A DNA stretch of 64,000 bases from Nematopogon swammerdamellus (lineage: Eukaryota > Arthropoda > Insecta > Lepidoptera > Adelidae), in the NCBI GenBank assembly GCA_946902875.1, contig OX336355.1:18447347-18511346 (forward strand), read 5' to 3'. This document shows positions 27,401 to 33,400 of this stretch, one piece after another (position 1 is the stretch's first letter; every line of letters begins with the position of its first letter). Position numbers and translations under genes: made by a program. The notes under the pieces were generated by a model. It was not told where the DNA came from, ran no database searches, and worked only from the letters and a program-made list of their open reading frames with translations.

Positions 27401-30400
27401 TTCTCAAGAACTTTCAATTGTATTTCCAAAAAGCTCAGCAGGTGATTGAAGGTTGGAATTGCGTGCATGCTATGTTCTAGCTCGAACCTAGTGCGAACAT
27501 CGACGGACAGCTTTTTGCTTAGTATGTGGAGCAAAATAAAGCTCCAAGAATCTACATCAAAGCCGAGTGCTTTGAGTGCTTCGAGGTTTTCCTTGAGAGT
27601 TGCTACGAACCTTCGCAAGTAACCAGAGGGATTAGTACTGAAGCTAGGAAGTCCTAAGATCGCTTCGAGATGCTTATCTCCGATCAACCGTTTGTTTTCG
27701 TAGCGATCGACCAACAACTTATATGCAACATTATAATTCTCTTCGGTTATTGGCAAGTGTCGGATGAGTGCTAAGGGTTCTTTGTGCAGCGTTGACAACA
27801 AATAATGCAAGCGTTGCACTCCATTCAGCTGTGTATTATTGTGAACTAAACTGTTGAATATTGATATGTAGTTTGTCCACTCAACCATTTCACCTGTGAA
27901 TTTGCTCAGTTGTATTTTTGGCAGCGGTACAGTGTTGCTTTGAGTGTGGTGTACGGTGTTGTTTTGTGCCTGGCTTGTCTTATCAGTAAGAAACAAATCA
28001 TTGCACAGTACCTCTATTGAATATAACATAGCCATAATCTCGTAGTACAGCTTGTCCTCCTTGGGCTGGGAGTCGGTACTCGCCGATAGAACAGCGATCT
28101 GCGCGGTTTCGAATTGATCGCGGAGCCTCGCAACATGAGTGGATTGCACTTGCAACTTCCGTAAGTCTTCAGCATTTCGAGTGGCCGAGACTGATGTCGC
28201 GAATTCATACAAACTGCGTATTTCGCCCGCCGCGAGTCGCGCTTTCGTCACATGCTTTTGTATTTCCGTCATTTTTCACGAGATAATCCGCAAATGTTTA
28301 GCAAAACTTCTCAAACAACACAATAACAAACAAAACAACTCAAACAGAACATTAACCTACTCAGCTGTCAGATTGACACACTGGCAGACCGCCAACGGTT
28401 GCAAACACAGACAATAAAAAGTTCGTACGGTACAAACTTCCGTAGGGTTGGTAGAACACATGGAAAAAAGTTCGTACAATGAATTTGAAGGTAAGTTGAG
28501 AATATTTTTTTTATTTTCGACTGTGGAAAAAATGTTACAGATTACGTAATTTTACTGGTAATGAATATAAATGGAATCAAACAATGAATTGAACAGAAAT
28601 ATGATTGATTTTTAGTAATTTCTCAAGATATTTGTACAATTTAGATTTTTTTTCCACAACTTTAACTTTGAATGATTTGAAAGTTAGAAATAATAATTTG
28701 ATTGATTTATGATTATAAGTTAACTGAATAATGCGGTTCGAAGGAACAAAAAATGGTCAGGCCAAGGAGAGGAGGATAGAGGACGCACCTGGTTCCTTCA
28801 TGCGCCGGCGACTTTGAGCATCGCCTCCTCGTTCACCCTGGTGTCCAATTACGTGTGATGGATGGATGGCGCAGACTCGCTCCAGCGACGCACGCAGCTG
28901 TGTGTCCAGGCCTGGACGTGCGGTTGTTGCGACGGTCTTGAAGCCTACCGTTTGACTTTGACGGCTTCCCTAGCGTTTCTGTGACACACTCCTGCACCGT
29001 TGCACACGCGGACTTTCTGGTGTGCTCTCGACCGGCGTATATGCGTACCCGGGAGCTCACGGCCACAATGGCGTCGATGCGATGCACGGCGCGCGGCAGC
29101 GTAATTTTTTGGTGCTTGCTTGTGTAAGGAAGGAAGTGAAGTAGGAGGAAAAAATCGGTATGGAGAAAAACTAATTTTAATGTAGGTAGAAATAAAAGAA
29201 TCTGGTCAGTCTGTCAGTTGGCGCGGAAATTCAAATATCTACCTGATACATTATTTTATTATCTGTGTTTGCATTGACCAGTCGGACTTAAATAGCTGAA
29301 AAAGTATTTTTACATTATTTCTATTCAGATGAAATGAAGATACTTTAAAATCTTCTCTGCTTCCTTACTGACGAGGTTACCATCGAGCGGCACGGCGATA
29401 TCAACGAGCGTTGCACGCCTTGCCTCCCGGTCTACTATCACAATATCAGGCCTGTTCGCGAGAATAGTTTATCAGAATATTATATTATATATTATATTTA
29501 TAATAATATACTCACACTGGGTCTCTTGCAGCAGCTTGCTCTTCTCGAGCGCCTTCTCCTTGTCAGCCTGCGAGATCTCGCGCTCCATGTCGGGCAGCAG
29601 GCACACCTCCTCATCCTCGCCTGGCTCCCCCACCTCCTCCACCACCGCGTCCTCGTGCGGGGCGTCCTCTGCGCACGTCGCAACACACGCACGCGCATTT
29701 TTATTTTTATTTTTATGGAAACTGTCACGGTTGGCTACATCACCTACAACATCTGTGATGTCAGCCCATAATACCGGGTGAACTTGGTGCCACGTCAGCC
29801 TTCCCTTCGGTCGTGCCGGCTACACTGAACTGGACGGAAAACACAAACTATTCACATAGCCGTTTCGACCGACCTTTCATTCAGTGCGCTGGTACCAATC
29901 CGGGCGGGTTAAACCCTACCGCCTAGTAATATAAGAAGGGAGTCATATCCCTTAGTCGCCTTTTACGACATACACGGGGAGAGATGCAGTGGGGCCATTC
30001 TTTTTAAGTATTGGCCCCAGAATGTGCTCGGCCCCACCCCCCACGCGTATTAGCAGAGGCGTTCCAGAGAAGCGCTACCGTTTAGCTTTTAGTGGTGGTG
30101 CCACCACCACAAGTTGCCGTGCTATAGCACGGCAACTTGCCGTGCTATAGCACGGCAACTTGTCCTTATCCCTAAGTCGACATGCACTTACGACATGCAC
30201 GGGGAGAGATGCAGTGGGGCCATTCTTTTTAAGTATTGGCCCCAGAATGTGCTCTGGCTCATCTAAGTGATGAGCCACCCAAACCAGATAAAATAAAAAT
30301 AAACCATTGGTAGAATTCAAACATTACCCCCCCGCTTCCCTTGACGCTTTGACCCGCTTATACATACAAACATACATAGATCACAATGTATTCCGACAAT

Positions 30401-33400
30401 CCGGGTAAGCAGAGTAATCGGTGTTGTGCTACAAGGACTCTAGTAAAACACAGCAGAATACCGACCACCACGTTTCAAGTATCTGGACAAAATTACTATC
30501 AACCAGCAAGTAAGGCACGAAGACCCACCCGCTGCATGACTCGGCGGAAGGACAGTGCCAATGTGAGAGGTGGCCAACCTGTCGCCCTTTAGCACGGCAT
30601 CTTGTACTTTTACCTTAGCCACCTCTTACGACATGCACGGGGAGAGATGCTGTGGGGCTATTCTTTTTTAGTAAACGCTTTTACACGCTTTGACTCGCAT
30701 TTATTATTTTTTATGTCTCTTCAAGAATCTAGGGCTGCCAAGATCGACGCTAAGCTCATATATGGAGAGAGCTTCGAAAACGTCACTGGAAGCATCCTAC
30801 AGAATATGGATAGGTAGAGAGAGGGAGGTCGAGAGCGAGACTGGTTTTTCCCCGCGTCCTAGTCAACACAGACTAGCTGACGAGGGCTTGATGCGAGCCG
30901 AAACGTGAAGCATGCGCGGGAAATTTAGAGTGGCCACTCGCTAGTGCCGACCTCGATTAACACCCTCTTCTACTGCCGATGGGCCCGGATATGTTCGGTG
31001 AAGCCATCGCAAGCTTAGGTCCACACCTTCCTTCCCATTCATCAGTGCAACCCAGAAGGAAGAACCGGGTAAGAAACCTTACAGTACCATCAAACAGCAA
31101 GTAAGGCACGCAGACCCACCTGCTGCGTGACTCGGTGGAAAGACAGTGCTAAGGTGAGAGGTGGCCAGCCTTTCGCCCTATAGCACGGCATCTTGTCCCT
31201 TAGTCGCCTTTTACGACATGCACGGGGAGAGATGGTTTGGGGATATTCTTTTTTAGTAAACGCTTTTACACGCTTTTGACTCGCTTTTAAATTATAATTT
31301 ATTTTTTTTATGTTTTATGGCCTATCCCATGGTCAAACAGGCAGAACAGGATGCACCTACCTGGCGGCACGTCGTCATCCTCGATCTCATGAGGCTCGTC
31401 AGCATCTTGATGATCGTCGGCGTCCAAGTTGTCATCGTCGTCGCGGTCGGCGGTCGTGTCGCCGTCGGCTTGCGACGCCGCAGTTTTATCCGCAGACGCG
31501 TCCTTCAACAGCTCGTCGAACGGATCTAGCGCCTGTGAGGTCAGTTCGAGATTAACAAAAACTTTCAAATAAATAAAAAAATATTTTCACGACAGCTCAA
31601 AAGCCAATTTAACTTCAAGCTCAACAAATCTACGAAAGCAGTTCTTATGTAACTGGACTTATCCGGGCACCAACCGCAATGTCATTTTAACAACAGCCTA
31701 GCTAGATTTTTTTTTTTTATGGGAACTGACACGATTGGTTACATCACCCACAACATCCGTGATGTCAGCCCATAACACCGGGTGAACTTGGTGCCACGTC
31801 AGCCTTCCCTTCGGTCGTGCCGGCTACACTGAACTGGACGGAAAACACAAACCATTTACATAGCCGCTTCGACCGACCTTTCATTCAGTGCGGTGGTACC
31901 AACCCGGGCGGGTTAAACCCTACCACCTAGTAATATAAGAAGGGAGTCATATCCCTTAGTCGCCTTTTACGACATACACGGGGAGTGATGCAGTGGGGCT
32001 ATTCCTTTAAAGTACCGGCCCCACATGGTACAAAATTCTAGATAAACATTTAGAAGCACTATACAAAAAAATTCAATAAAACCCCCCCCCCCTTATGAAC
32101 ACACCAACTTAGGCTGCTTGTTCATCTAAATAAAATATTAATAATTAAATAATTGGCGGCAGGTGGCCCAGTGCTTTGGGCAACGGCTTCTCATGCGAGA
32201 GGTCCGAGGTTCGAATCCGGTCGGCGTGTACCAATGAGTTTTATCTGACGAAAAAATTTACGTGCATACCTACACCTGCTGCTTCACCGTTCGGAACCGG
32301 TGTAAAACCATAGGTCCCTTCGCTTGGCCCTTTACTAGGTGGTAGGCTCAAATTTCAGCCGACTGGGTTGCTACCACCGTACTTGATGTAAGATGGCCGC
32401 ATAGCAGCCTCGATTGTGTTCTCCTCTAGTCCAGTATAGCCAGCAATCCAGGGAAGTCTCCGGTATGACAGCTACCTTCTCGGAGGTGATATGGCAGGTT
32501 GGAGCATGTGCTTTGGCCCCTCCGACTCATCCATCCATACCGGATTAAATAAAAAAAAATTCTCCTGTCATTCAACCAAAATAACTGGTCTTATCCCTAA
32601 AACTAGTGAAAATTAATAGGTAGTGAATTATATAAAAATGAAACACTTCACCTCGGAATGGTCTTCCGGAACCTGCTCAGTCGGTTCAGGGGCATTCTCA
32701 AATATTGGATTTTCTACATCATCGTCCTGGTCTTTTCCCTCCTCGGCCGCACTCGCGCTTGCTTCTATGCTCTCCACCTCTTCGCTTTCCTCGTTCTTCT
32801 GGCTTTGGACGTTTTCTTGATTTACGTCGTTCTCCAGGGCCTGAACGTTTTCATGACTTTCCTCGTGGCCCTGGCTCTGAACGTTTTCTTGACTTTCGTC
32901 GTTCTCCTCGGCCTTAACACTTTCTTGGCTCTCGTCATTCTCTTGGCTCCGAACGTTTTCTTGACTTTCGTTGTCATTAGCTGTCTCATTTAGTTCATTA
33001 AGTTCTGTATCCTTTTGACTATGGTCATTCTGATCTTCCTCCTTGTGTTGTTCCAAATTGACGTCAGATCCTGAGAAGCACATTAGGAGCACCAATTTAT
33101 TAATATTAATTTCATTTAGGATTTGAAGCAAGGTTAACTTTCAGTCACACATTTTTACCCCTAAAAAAACAGACTATGGCAACATTTGATATTATTAACC
33201 ACACAAACGCCCGCAGCGCAAACTTTGCACCGGCGCCGAAAGGTGACTAAAATGCCTGGTGGCTCAACCCATGTGTCGGTGGTGCGGCCAACTTTCGGCA
33301 TTAAAATACACACTCTTTGAATATGGGATAATGCTCAATTACAGTTCTGAAAAAAAGTGAATATATGCCCTGATTCCCTTTATTGGAAAATTTGAAGAAA

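Larger units (their letters stand above)
22419..29280 (-). mobile_element. BEL/Pao LTR retrotransposon, apparently full length
   Basis: Two 527-bp LTRs (22419-22945 and 28754-29280), both TGGTCAGG...TTGACCA, enclose one long gag-pol ORF. The 5-bp target duplication GTCGG is at 22414-22418 and 29281-29285. I noticed one base difference between the LTRs (C in TTCGACGG against T in TTTGACGG), implying recent insertion. A purine-rich GGGGGCC tract precedes the 3' LTR. Lies in woc intron 4, same strand as the host gene. Confidence 0.93.

Noticed and set aside
32160..32225. Functional tRNA gene
   Set aside because: It has A- and B-box-like sequence, but no acceptor stem pairing, and a SINE body and A-tail follow.
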